From Paenarthrobacter nicotinovorans (GTDB lineage: Bacteria > Actinomycetota > Actinomycetes > Actinomycetales > Micrococcaceae), in NCBI RefSeq assembly GCF_021919345.1, contig NZ_CP089293.1, positions 2,046,001-2,110,000 of the forward strand: a stretch of 64,000 nucleotides of DNA, read 5' to 3'. The notes under the pieces are model-generated. The model saw nothing but the letters and a program-made list of their open reading frames with translations. It made no database searches and was not told the DNA's origin. Positions 16,575 to 24,886 of this stretch are shown in pieces. A program made the translations under genes and the position numbers. Every line of letters begins with the position of its first letter. The stretch's first letter is position 1.

Positions 16575-17285
16575 TCAGGCACCCGTTTTCAAGAACGCAG
16601 CTACCTCGGGTGCCAGCGAAGCACCTGTTTCAGCGGCGGTCCGTTTCAGGCCCTTGACCGCAAATGAATGGTCACCGCCCTCGCACCACTGGAGCCTCGC
16701 CGTCGGGCCGATCCTGGACACCACGCCTTCCAGGATTTCAGGAGTGGCGAAGGTGTCCCGGGTGCCCTGCAGGAACAGCATCGGCACGGTTATTCCGTAG
16801 AGGTGTTCATCCCGGAGCTTCTCTGGTTTCCCGGGGGCATGCAGCGGGTACCCAAGGTAGACGAGTCCCTGCGCGGGCATGCCTTCGGCCACCGCCATGG
16901 ACGCCATGCGCCCGCCGAACGATTTGCCTGCGGCCCATAACGGTTTGCCGTCCGACAACTCTGCCGCTGCCTCCATCACGGCCTGCCACGTTGCGATGGC
17001 AAGTGGCGGACGGTCCGGGAAGCGACGCCCGGCTTCGCGGTAGGGAAAGTTGAAACGGAGTGTAGCCACACCCTCCTGCGCCATGGCCGAGGCGAAGCCC
17101 TGCAGGAAGGGGTGTTCCATCCCGGCCCCGGCGCCATGGGCCACCACCAAGGTGGCAAAACTGTCCTCAGGCTGGACATGGAGGGCGGAAACACGGGTAT
17201 CAGCGACGGCGACGGTCAGGGATGTCTCGACGGTGGGCATATGAACATCATTACCTACCGGAGCGGCAGGAGAAGAGCCCATCAC
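16575..17285 (-). CDS. Small alpha/beta hydrolase (KANL3/Tex30-like)
   Basis: The protein of about 220-236 residues has the oxyanion region VVAHGAGAGMEHPFL, the nucleophile elbow GKSFGGR, the acid segment LFLQGTRDTFATP and the catalytic His in GGDHSFAV. It lacks a signal peptide, so a cytoplasmic esterase-like role is expected; substrate unknown. GTG 17285 has GAGGG upstream; an internal ATG at 17240 (MPTVET) is an alternative. It converges on EF-G2 with two bases between stops. Confidence 0.82.
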   Translation of the reverse strand: MMGSSPAAPVGNDVHMPTVETSLTVAVADTRVSALHVQPEDSFATLVVAHGAGAGMEHPFLQGFASAMAQEGVATLRFNFPYREAGRRFPDRPPLAIATWQAVMEAAAELSDGKPLWAAGKSFGGRMASMAVAEGMPAQGLVYLGYPLHAPGKPEKLRDEHLYGITVPMLFLQGTRDTFATPEILEGVVSRIGPTARLQWCEGGDHSFAVKGLKRTAAETGASLAPEVAAFLKTGA

Positions 17286-17341
17286 GAAACACGCCCTCGG
17301 GCATCAGGCACAAGGTGCTGACGCGGCGCACCTTTACGGGG

Positions 17342-17347
17342 TAGCTT
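17342..17347 (+). promoter_or_regulatory. -10 box for leaderless LigD-polymerase gene
   Basis: TAGCTT sits six bases before ATG 17354, which has no Shine-Dalgarno sequence. This favours ATG 17354 over the ATG/GTG at 17348. Confidence 0.6.
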
Positions 17348-17353
17348 GTGCCC

Positions 17354-18376
17354 ATGGCGAGTGAAGCAACCACTGTAACCGTGCCCGGTACCAACGGCCC
17401 ACGTGAGGTCAGGATTTCCAGTCCGGGCCGGGTCATGTGGCCGGACGCGGGGCTGACAAAGCTCGATCTCGCCAACTACCTGATCGATGTCGGCGAGCCG
17501 TTTGTCGCCGCCAACGGCAACAGGCCTGTGAGCCTTCAACGGTACTCAGGAAACATCGATGGAGAGATGTTTTTCTCCAAGAACCCTCCCAAGGGCGCCC
17601 CTGAGTACGTTCGCGCCGTCACTGTTACCTACCCGAGCGCGCGGTCACACCCCCAACTGGTCATCGACGAACCTGCGGCAGCGGTGTGGGCAGCCCAGAT
17701 GAACACAGTGGTATTCCACCCTTGGGCTTCCCGTGCCAACGATCCCGATAACCCGGACCAGCTACGGATCGATTTGGATCCCCAGCCCGGGACGGATTTC
17801 GACGACGCCATCCCGGCTGCGATTGAGCTTCGCTCTGTCCTGGAGGAGGCCGGGCTGACGGCGTTCATCAAGACATCGGGTAACCGTGGTCTGCATGTTT
17901 ACGCCCCCATCCATCCCAAGCACGAGTTCCTCGAGGTCCGCCACGCCGTGATCGCTGCCGGACGCGAACTTGAGCGCCGCATGCCCGACAAGGTCACCAC
18001 GGCGTGGTGGAAGGAGGAACGCGGAAAGCGGATCTTCGTGGATTTCAACCAGGCCAACCGGGACCGGACCATCGCTGGCGCCTACAGCCCGCGGGCTGTA
18101 CCGACAGCGCAGGTGTCCTGCCCTTTGACCTGGGAGGAACTGGAGAATGCGGACCCCGGTAAGTACACCATCACCACCGTTCCCGACCGGTTGAAAAAGG
18201 TGGGGGATCCTTGGGCGGCCATGCACGATCATCCAGGTGACATAGACGTCCTGCTCACATGGTGGGAACGCGACGTCGAGAACGGCCAGGGCGAGATGCC
18301 TTTCCCGCCGGAGTTTCCCAAAATGCCCGGTGAACCCATGCGGGTACAGCCAAGCCGGGCGCGAAAGCCGGAATAG
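17354..18376 (+). CDS. LigD-type polymerase/primase domain protein (NHEJ)
   Basis: The 340-residue protein is a stand-alone version of the archaeo-eukaryotic primase (PolDom) part of LigD. Visible family segments include SSPGRVMWPDAGLTKLDLANY, MFFSKNPPKGAPEYVR, the catalytic aspartates in LRIDLDPQPGTDFDDA, GNRGLHVYAPI and FVDFNQANRDRTIAGAYSPR. Members add nucleotides at breaks during non-homologous end joining. No ligase domain, nuclease domain or ku gene is adjacent, so its partners must be elsewhere in the genome. Confidence 0.9.
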   Translation: MASEATTVTVPGTNGPREVRISSPGRVMWPDAGLTKLDLANYLIDVGEPFVAANGNRPVSLQRYSGNIDGEMFFSKNPPKGAPEYVRAVTVTYPSARSHPQLVIDEPAAAVWAAQMNTVVFHPWASRANDPDNPDQLRIDLDPQPGTDFDDAIPAAIELRSVLEEAGLTAFIKTSGNRGLHVYAPIHPKHEFLEVRHAVIAAGRELERRMPDKVTTAWWKEERGKRIFVDFNQANRDRTIAGAYSPRAVPTAQVSCPLTWEELENADPGKYTITTVPDRLKKVGDPWAAMHDHPGDIDVLLTWWERDVENGQGEMPFPPEFPKMPGEPMRVQPSRARKPE

Positions 18377-18402
18377 TACGCCACCGCCGTCGGCCTTGAC
18401 CG

Positions 18403-19023
18403 TTATTCGAAGCGGGAAGGATCGCCCGTACCGCGCCGTACCACCTCGGCCACCCCACTCGAAAAGTCGATCACCGTGGTTGGTTCCGAACCTGTGTCTC
18501 CGGCATCGATCACGCCGTCCACCTGGTTGTCCAGACGCTCCTTGATTTCCCAGCCCTGGGTCAACGGTTCTTCCTCATCCGGCAGCAGGAGCGTGCTGGA
18601 CAGCAGAGGCTCTCCCAATTCGGCGAGAAGTGCCTGCACCACCTTGTGGTCCGGGATGCGGACGCCGACTGTTTTCTTCTTGGGGTGCAGAAGCCGCTTC
18701 GGAACCTCCCGGGTGGCCGGAAGGATGAACGTGTAGCTGCCGGGGGTGACAGCCTTGATGCTCCTGAAGATGTCGTTGTCCAGCATGACGAACTGGCCCA
18801 TCTGGGCGAAGTCCTTGCAGACCAGAGTGAAGTGGTGTTTGCCATCCAGATGCCGGATGGTGCGTATCCGGTCCAGCGCTTCCCTGTTTCCGATCTGGGC
18901 GCCCAAGGCATAGCAGGAGTCGGTAGGGTAGGCGATCAAGCCGCCGTCCCGCAGCATATTGACCACTTGGCCGATGGCGCGTGGTTGAGGGTCTTCCGGG
19001 TGCACATCAAAGAATCTGGCCAT
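18403..19023 (-). CDS. YrdC/Sua5-like protein of YciO type
   Basis: The 206-residue protein has the YrdC fold with GGLIAYPTDSCYALGAQIGN and the nucleotide/substrate site KHHFTLVCKDFAQMGQF. It resembles the L-threonylcarbamoyladenylate synthase family; the YPTDSCYALG form and length point to the YciO branch, whose role in tRNA t6A formation is less certain than TsaC. A TAGGCT box six bases before the ATG indicates a leaderless transcript. Confidence 0.85.
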   Translation of the reverse strand: MARFFDVHPEDPQPRAIGQVVNMLRDGGLIAYPTDSCYALGAQIGNREALDRIRTIRHLDGKHHFTLVCKDFAQMGQFVMLDNDIFRSIKAVTPGSYTFILPATREVPKRLLHPKKKTVGVRIPDHKVVQALLAELGEPLLSSTLLLPDEEEPLTQGWEIKERLDNQVDGVIDAGDTGSEPTTVIDFSSGVAEVVRRGTGDPSRFE

Positions 19024-19029
19024 GCAAAG

Positions 19030-19035
19030 AGCCTA
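19030..19035 (-). promoter_or_regulatory. -10 box for leaderless YciO-type gene
   Basis: TAGGCT on the minus strand ends six bases before the ATG at 19023; no ribosome site is present. Confidence 0.6.
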
Positions 19036-19043
19036 CGACAAAG

Positions 19044-19910
19044 CTACGACAACACGTCCTTGTTGGAGAATTTCGCATACGCCAAGGCGCCGCACACCAC
19101 TATGTAGCCGGACTGCAGCAGCGCGTTCGCACCAAACGATGTCCAGTCGATGGGCTGCCTGAGCAGATCAGCGAAGTCCAGCCAGTGGTGGCTGAAAAGC
19201 CACGGATGCAGCCACTCCAGCTGTGGCAGGTTGTCGAGGACCTGCGACACGACGGACAGGACAATCGTGGCTGCCATGGCACCAACAGGCGCATCGGTGA
19301 AGGTCGAGATCAAAAGGCCGATCGCCCCCAACCCCATCAGGGACACCGTGATGTAGGCAGCGATCAGCAGCGACCGTAGTGCGGAATCGCCCACGCTGAC
19401 GGTGTCGCCGGACAGCAGGGTGACCGGCCCTACGGGAAAGAGGACGACGCCGGCCAGGGTGCCTGACGCTGCCACCGTTGCCGTCGCGGCACAACAGAAG
19501 GCGACCGTTCCCACGTACTTGACCAACAGCAGGCGAATGCGTCCCGCAGGTGCCAACAGCAGGTACCGCAAGGTTCCGAGGTTCGCTTCCCCTGCGATCG
19601 TGTCTCCTGCCACCACACCTATGGTGAGGGGAAGGAACAATGGCACGCATACCACCAGCGCCGTGACCGCCACGAAGAGCCCGTTCTGGGTGATCCTGTC
19701 CAGGAACAGCGGGCCGCGGCCAGGAGTTGCGGGCCTCGACGACAACCTCACCGCGACTGCAATCAGGATGGGCACGGCGGCCAACGCGACCAGCATGGCC
19801 CACGTGCGGAGCCTGCGGAAGAGTACCGACAGTTCAGAGGCAAGGAGTGCCCACCCTGCCCCGGACCGCCCGGTGGCAGATGGAATATCCGCAGCGGTTT
19901 CAGCCGGCAA
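19044..19910 (-). CDS. ABC-2 type transporter permease
   Basis: About 288 residues with six hydrophobic segments and the layout of an ABC-2 permease: an N-terminal TM after LFRRLRTWAMLVALAAVPI, a large extracytoplasmic loop, and the core ...GVVAGDTIAGEANLGTLRYLLLAP, a segment conserved in such exporters. TTG 19910 overlaps the end of the ATPase gene, so the two are coupled; an upstream start would overlap the ATPase more deeply. The exported compound is not known. Confidence 0.84.
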   Translation of the reverse strand: MPAETAADIPSATGRSGAGWALLASELSVLFRRLRTWAMLVALAAVPILIAVAVRLSSRPATPGRGPLFLDRITQNGLFVAVTALVVCVPLFLPLTIGVVAGDTIAGEANLGTLRYLLLAPAGRIRLLLVKYVGTVAFCCAATATVAASGTLAGVVLFPVGPVTLLSGDTVSVGDSALRSLLIAAYITVSLMGLGAIGLLISTFTDAPVGAMAATIVLSVVSQVLDNLPQLEWLHPWLFSHHWLDFADLLRQPIDWTSFGANALLQSGYIVVCGALAYAKFSNKDVLS

Positions 19911-20907
19911 CGTCAAACCCCTCTCCAGTAAGGGACACGAACCGTTCTTCCAGGCTTGCGTGCCCAACGGTGAATCCGCGGACGCGCACGCCTCCTGCAA
20001 CCAGCGCGGCCACAATCGTCTCCGGGGCCATGCCGTTGAGTCCGGTGCCTATGAGCGTGTCGTCGCCCCTGCCTGTCGCATCACTTGGAACCACACCAAG
20101 GCGGGACAGGACGCCTACGGCCACGCCGACGTCGGGCGTGTGGATCAGGACGTGCGACTCCCCGGAGGAGCGCAGCTCATCCAGTGGCCCTTGGGCCACC
20201 AGTTTTCCCGCGCTCATAATCCCTGCGTGCGTGCACATCTGCTCGACCTCGGCCAACAGGTGGCTCGAGACAAAGACCGTCGTGCCACCTGCGGCAAGGG
20301 AACGAACCAGGGCGCGCACTTCGCGCGTCCCTTGGGGGTCAAGTCCGTTGGTCGGTTCATCGAGGACAAGCAGTTCACGGGGGCGCAGCATCGCGTTGGC
20401 CAGGCCGAGGCGCTGTTTCATGCCTAATGAGTAGGCGCGGACCTTCTTTCCGGCAGCATGGCCGAGCCCCACACGATCCAGGGCCTCGTGGGCACGCTGC
20501 CGCCTGGTCGATGAGGGTGCGTGGCGGTCGGCCGAGTCCAGGCGCATCAGGTTTGCCTCGCCGGTGAGGAACGGATAGAAACCGGGGCCCTCAACCAAGG
20601 CGCCCACGTGCGGCAACACGGAGGTCAAGGATTGTGGCATCTCCTTGCCCAAAACGCTGATGTCGCCGCTGTTCGCCGTGGCGAGGCCAAGCAGCAACCT
20701 GATGGTGGTGGTCTTTCCCGAGCCGTTAGGCCCCAGGAAGCCGTAGACCGCCCCCTGGGGAACGGCCAGATCAATGCCGTCGACGGCGGCGCGGCGGCCG
20801 AAGCGCTTCACCAGTCCACGTGTTTCGATGGCAAGATTGTCGCCGGTGCCTGGATGGCTTGCCAGGACGGCAGGGCCGGTCAGCGGGCTGGTCGCTGGGT
20901 CGGTCAC
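19900..20907 (-). CDS. ABC transporter ATP-binding protein
   Basis: The 335-residue ATPase has Walker A GPNGSGKTTTIRLL, the Q-loop region, signature YSLGMKQRLGLANAM, Walker B LLVLDEPTNGLDPQG and H-loop VFVSSHLL. The extra C-terminal domain of about 100 residues is typical of ABC-2 exporter ATPases. Its start overlaps the upstream LolA-like gene by four bases (ATGA), and its end overlaps the permease, forming a tight three-gene operon. Confidence 0.92.
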   Translation of the reverse strand: MTDPATSPLTGPAVLASHPGTGDNLAIETRGLVKRFGRRAAVDGIDLAVPQGAVYGFLGPNGSGKTTTIRLLLGLATANSGDISVLGKEMPQSLTSVLPHVGALVEGPGFYPFLTGEANLMRLDSADRHAPSSTRRQRAHEALDRVGLGHAAGKKVRAYSLGMKQRLGLANAMLRPRELLVLDEPTNGLDPQGTREVRALVRSLAAGGTTVFVSSHLLAEVEQMCTHAGIMSAGKLVAQGPLDELRSSGESHVLIHTPDVGVAVGVLSRLGVVPSDATGRGDDTLIGTGLNGMAPETIVAALVAGGVRVRGFTVGHASLEERFVSLTGEGFDVAG

Positions 20908-22031
20908 GGGGCAGGGACGTTTAACTGTTGGGCGACTGCCTGAAGCCGCTCCAACGGCACCATGCCCGCATAGACGCGGCCGTCGTCGAGAATCAGCACG
21001 CTGATCACCGATGTCGTCAGTGCGCGGCCGCCCGGAACAGCTTGGAGCGCTTGCGTGAGTTCCGGGCTGGCGGTGAGTCCGGCTGGAGCGGTTCCCGCCG
21101 GAAGGGAGATAACGGCGTCCCAGCCGGCGCCTGTAACCGTTGCACCATGATGTGGCTGGGTCGGATGTGGCTGGGTCGTTGGGCCGGAGGGCTCAGGCAG
21201 TGGCATGGAAGGAACGGGTGCTGCGGGGATCGTCTTTTCGCTGACCGATGCGCCCTGCGGCGTTACGAATTCAAACAGCGAGGCGTCCGGGGCAGTCAGG
21301 TCCAGCTGCGTGTACTCCAGTGAATAGACGGGCCCGGCCTGCCCTTTGGCCCTCAGTTCGATACCGAGGGGGAGGCCGGTTTCGGCATCCACATCAATCG
21401 CCACATCGTCCACCAAGGTGCCCGCCGTGCGGGGTTTCAGGAGGAGTTTGTAGGCGCTGCGCCCGGCCACCGAGGACGAATTCCCGACGCTTACTTCAGT
21501 GCTGGCGTCAATGGCTGTCAGGAAGCGCGACGCTAAAGCCTCGGGAGTGGGGATGGTGGGGCGCGGTGATTCTGGTACCCGGGACTCGGTGGGTGCTCCC
21601 GCCGACGGACGGGGGATGCTCACATGCGTAGCACTGTTGTCCGAGGAGTCATAGAACCACGCGTCCTCGCCGTTCAGTACAAGATCGCGCTCGGCCATCC
21701 GGTCCAGGATCTGTACGCGTGCTTTGGAAGGACCATCAATGTAGACCCTCGCAGTGTGCGAGCCTGTCAGGAACTCCAAAGCGGAGGCGGTTCCGGGCGC
21801 AACCCCGGGGCCGGACGCTGGAACTTCGGGAAGTCCCAGTTCGGCGGTTTGTTCCAGTGTGCCGGACAGCTCCCGGACCTGGGTGCGCGCGATCATGGCC
21901 AGGATCTCGTCTGCGGTTTTGGGTGGCGGGGAGCCGCTTGCGCCCGCTTGGACTGCACCAAACAGCACGGCCATGCCCATGGCAAGGCTTATCAGGAGCG
22001 CCGGCAGCCACCGCCGCCTGGCCCGGGTCAT
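20904..22031 (-). CDS. LolA/DUF2092-like exported protein
   Basis: The 375-residue product begins with a positively charged stretch and a long hydrophobic signal or anchor (ALLISLAMGMAVLFGAVQAGA). The mature part resembles LolA/RseB-like lipid- or lipoprotein-binding folds: EILAMIARTQVRELSGTLEQ, VYIDGPSKARVQILDRMAERDLVLNGEDAWFYDSS (in segments), then a Pro/Thr-rich linker and a C-terminal domain. It is the first gene of the ABC operon, so it may deliver or sense a substrate at the outer face of the membrane. ATG 22031 is preferred over 22049. Confidence 0.78.
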   Translation of the reverse strand: MTRARRRWLPALLISLAMGMAVLFGAVQAGASGSPPPKTADEILAMIARTQVRELSGTLEQTAELGLPEVPASGPGVAPGTASALEFLTGSHTARVYIDGPSKARVQILDRMAERDLVLNGEDAWFYDSSDNSATHVSIPRPSAGAPTESRVPESPRPTIPTPEALASRFLTAIDASTEVSVGNSSSVAGRSAYKLLLKPRTAGTLVDDVAIDVDAETGLPLGIELRAKGQAGPVYSLEYTQLDLTAPDASLFEFVTPQGASVSEKTIPAAPVPSMPLPEPSGPTTQPHPTQPHHGATVTGAGWDAVISLPAGTAPAGLTASPELTQALQAVPGGRALTTSVISVLILDDGRVYAGMVPLERLQAVAQQLNVPAP

Positions 22032-22105
22032 TGCTACCGGCCACCGCACATCAAAGGCATGAGTCCAGATTACTCCCGTTGGCCGTCGGGATCACTCGTG
22101 GTTCG

Positions 22106-23053
22106 TTACTGCTGGATCAGTTGCCGCGCAAGTTTGACTGCGCCGAAAACGGGGGCTTGGGGGAGTATCCGGACCAGCGACGGATCCTCCAAGGACACTT
22201 TGCGCGCTACAGCCGCAGCGAGTTGGTCCTGGTTGACCAGCAAAGCGCCGGCCATCACCAAGGGAAGATCCAATCCGAGTTCGCCCAGTACTTGCCTGGC
22301 CAAGGACGCCAGGGAGTGGGCGGCCTCGGCCTGGATCCGCAGCGCCGCAGGGTCGACGTCCTGCGCCATCTCAAGGACGAGCGGGGCCAGTCCAGCCCAA
22401 TGGTCGGGTTCCGGCTTTGCATAGAAGAAGTCCATGAGCTGCAGGGCGTCCACACTGGCCGTGGCTGCCATCAGCGATTGGACCAGCGGGCCGGGTTCAA
22501 GTCCGGCGTAGTACTCCCGTAAGGCCTCGCGAACGGCGTCCCGGACTACCGAGTATCCACCACCCTCGTCGCCGAGGAGATAGCCGTATCCTCCACTGCG
22601 GGCTTCCCGCCCCTCACGGTTCCTGCCCCAGGCCACAGAGCCGGTTCCGGCCACCAGGACCACGCCTGCTTCGAGACCGGCCGCGGCGAGGATGATGCGT
22701 GTGTCATGGACCACCTCGATTTTGGCACCGGGAAAATGTTCCGAGAGGAGGGCCGACAGAACGGCCCGGCTCGCAGGGGTGTCGGCGCCGGCCGCTCCCG
22801 CACAGACTGCTGCGACACTACCGCCCACACGTGCCGCAATCCGCCGCAGCACTGCGTCCGCGCCCTGGTGCCCCACGGAAGACAGGTTTGCACGTGCTTC
22901 GGTGATCTCCAGGCGGGCATCATTGTCCGCCCCGGAGAAGCGGGTGTCGTCGGCGAGAACCGCGTGGGTTTTCGAACCGCCGATGTGGAGCCCGAGGACA
23001 ACCGGGGCAGCGTTTGTGGCGCTGTTGCTCCCGGACTGCTGCATTTCCTCCAA
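22106..23053 (-). CDS. BadF/BadG-type sugar kinase, probable N-acetylglucosamine kinase
   Basis: The 315-residue protein has the ASKHA phosphate-1 motif LGLHIGGSKTHAVLADD, the phosphate-2 segment VVLVAGTGSVAWGRNREG, and GDEGGGYSVVRDAVREAL, which match the BadF/BadG/BcrA/D ATPase family that includes GlcNAc kinases. The divergent GntR gene with a DasR-like site between supports an amino-sugar role; this is inference. The frame opens at TTG 23053 (AAGGGA upstream) with ATG at 23044 as an alternative. Confidence 0.8.
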   Translation of the reverse strand: MEEMQQSGSNSATNAAPVVLGLHIGGSKTHAVLADDTRFSGADNDARLEITEARANLSSVGHQGADAVLRRIAARVGGSVAAVCAGAAGADTPASRAVLSALLSEHFPGAKIEVVHDTRIILAAAGLEAGVVLVAGTGSVAWGRNREGREARSGGYGYLLGDEGGGYSVVRDAVREALREYYAGLEPGPLVQSLMAATASVDALQLMDFFYAKPEPDHWAGLAPLVLEMAQDVDPAALRIQAEAAHSLASLARQVLGELGLDLPLVMAGALLVNQDQLAAAVARKVSLEDPSLVRILPQAPVFGAVKLARQLIQQ

Positions 23054-23096
23054 GTGACATCCCTTCGTCTCACGCCAAGTTTGGCACTCCGCCTAG

Positions 23097-23112
23097 ATTG
23101 GCATAGACCAAT
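23097..23112. promoter_or_regulatory. DasR-like operator between sugar kinase and GntR genes
   Basis: ATTGGCATAGACCAAT is an inverted repeat with TTGG/CCAA ends and matches the dre-type consensus for DasR at about 12 of 16 positions on the minus strand. A second inverted repeat, GCCAAGTTTGGC, lies at 23074-23085. Confidence 0.6.
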
Positions 23113-23139
23113 CCCCTTGTCTACAGGTAGTTTGTCCGT

Positions 23140-23862
23140 ATGTCCGCTGATACAGCTCCGGCAACACCCAAGTACTACATGGTCAAGACCGAAATCCTTG
23201 CCCGCATCACGGGGTTGAAGCCCGGTACCCTCATTCCCACCGAGAGGGCTCTTGCGCAGACGTATGCAACGTCCCGCACTACGGTGCGCCTGGCCATCAG
23301 TGAGCTTGTTGCCGAGGGGAAGCTGGGGAGGATCCAGGGGCATGGCACTTTTGTCGCACCCCCCAAGGTGACCCATGTGCGGCAGTTGACCTCATTTTCC
23401 GACGACGCCCGGATGCAGGGACTGAAACCTGGTTCGACGCTGGTGGCCCTGAATGTCACCAAGGCCAGCCAGGAGGTCGCTGCGCACCTCGGGCTCGCGG
23501 AGGGTGGCTTGGTAACCAGACTGGAACGCATCAGGCTGATCGATGGTGCACCACTGGCCCATGAGGTCGCATGGCTTCCGGGAAGGCTTCCACGGTTCAA
23601 GGCCAGCCTTGCCAAGGCGGGTTCGCTGTATGCCGCTCTCCGGGACACTTACGGGATAAGCATTGCCGAGGTCGAGGATACGGTGGAAACTGCGTTGGCC
23701 GGCCCGGGTGACGCCCGGATATTGGGGATTGAAATGGGGGCCCCTCTTCTGGTGGTCAACAGGCTGGCGCGCGACGGGATAGGGGCGCCCGTTGAGTGGA
23801 CTCACAGTACCTTCCGCGGTGACCGGTTCAGGTTTGTCTCGCGCGTGAAATCAGGGGAATAG
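23140..23862 (+). CDS. GntR/HutC-family regulator with UTRA domain
   Basis: The 240-residue protein has the GntR winged helix (IPTERALAQTYATSRTTVRLAISELVAEGKLGRIQGHGTFV in parts, residues about 30-70) and a UTRA effector domain (residues about 85-235, with VTRLERIRLIDGAPLAHEVAWLP in segments). Neighbourhood and operator make it a DasR/NagR-like amino-sugar regulator of the divergent kinase and possibly of itself. ATG 23140 has no clear Shine-Dalgarno sequence nearby. The IclR gene begins one base after its stop. Confidence 0.86.
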   Translation: MSADTAPATPKYYMVKTEILARITGLKPGTLIPTERALAQTYATSRTTVRLAISELVAEGKLGRIQGHGTFVAPPKVTHVRQLTSFSDDARMQGLKPGSTLVALNVTKASQEVAAHLGLAEGGLVTRLERIRLIDGAPLAHEVAWLPGRLPRFKASLAKAGSLYAALRDTYGISIAEVEDTVETALAGPGDARILGIEMGAPLLVVNRLARDGIGAPVEWTHSTFRGDRFRFVSRVKSGE

Positions 23863-23863
23863 C

Positions 23864-24658
23864 GTGGCCAACTCGACTTCCGGCGAGTCCGTCATCCGTC
23901 GGGTTGTCCGGCTTGTCGGCGCGTTCGACGACTCCCATCGGACCATGAGTGTCGCCACGCTGGCCCGCCGCTCGGGGCTGCCCGTAACCACCACCTACCG
24001 CTTGGTGGACGAGATGCTTGCCGAGGGCCTTCTTGAACGGGAAGCCAATGCCGAGGTCCGCATTGGCACGAGGTTGTGGGAGCTTGTGTCCAGAAGCTCC
24101 CGGATGGTTGGCCTGCGTGAGGCCGCGCTGCCCTTCATGGAAGACGTGCAGTCTGTGGTCCGGCATTCAACAACGCTGGGAATTTTGGAGTCCGATGAAG
24201 TCCTTTACATCGAGCGGATTGGTTTCAGGGATTCGATGGTGGACATCACCAAGGTGGCCGGACGTCTGCCCGTGCACGGCACATCCTCCGGGCTTGTCCT
24301 GCTGGCGTATTCCTCAGCCGCCTATCAGGACCTCTTCCTCTCCCGGACGCTTGAAAAGTTCACTGACGCCACGCTGACCGATCCAGCCGAACTGCGCCGC
24401 CACCTGGCAGCGATCCGCCAGCGGGGATTCGCGTCCATGCCCGGGATCATCGTGCCGGAGTCGAGTGGGATCGCCGTGCCTGTCTTCGACCGCACCAACG
24501 CCGTCGTGGCGGCCTTGAGTGTGGTGGTGCCCAGGAATGAAGAAAACGCCGCCGTCCGTGTGCCCGTTTTAATGACGGCAGCAAGGGGTATTTCGCGTGC
24601 CCTCGGTTGGCGCGGCGAACTCAAGGGCGCTCTTCGCCAAAGCAACGGAAGCATCTGA
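23864..24658 (+). CDS. IclR-family transcriptional regulator
   Basis: The 264-residue protein has an N-terminal winged helix (SVATLARRSGLPVTTTYRLVDEMLAEGLL in parts) and the IclR effector domain with ILESDEVLYIERIG, LPVHGTSSGLVLLAY and RQRGFASMPGIIVPESSGIAVPVFD segments. The GTG start is one base after the GntR stop, so both regulators are probably on one transcript. It is the likely controller of the SDR/flavoprotein/MHS genes downstream. Confidence 0.88.
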   Translation: MANSTSGESVIRRVVRLVGAFDDSHRTMSVATLARRSGLPVTTTYRLVDEMLAEGLLEREANAEVRIGTRLWELVSRSSRMVGLREAALPFMEDVQSVVRHSTTLGILESDEVLYIERIGFRDSMVDITKVAGRLPVHGTSSGLVLLAYSSAAYQDLFLSRTLEKFTDATLTDPAELRRHLAAIRQRGFASMPGIIVPESSGIAVPVFDRTNAVVAALSVVVPRNEENAAVRVPVLMTAARGISRALGWRGELKGALRQSNGSI

Positions 24659-24886
24659 TTCCCGTTCATCGGTAACGCTGTGGCTCTACTCACAGGGCCG
24701 CTGGCAAAGTGGAGGACACAGCAGGGCACTGCGGACAGGACCACCGTCCGGAGCCATCCAAGAGGACTCAGACCCTCACGGCATTTCGCCCAAGTTCACG
24801 ATCAGCCCCTTGAGGCTCTCTTCCGTGCTGCCCTGCGCCGCAGTGATGTTTGAGCGCCGCAATGCCGCGGCAGGAGGAGTTTGATC
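24659..24886. other. Intergenic region before the SDR gene
   Basis: About 228 bases with no supportable gene. It should hold the promoter of the catabolic cluster and an IclR site, but I see no clear inverted repeat. AGGAGG lies seven bases before ATG 24887. Confidence 0.5.
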
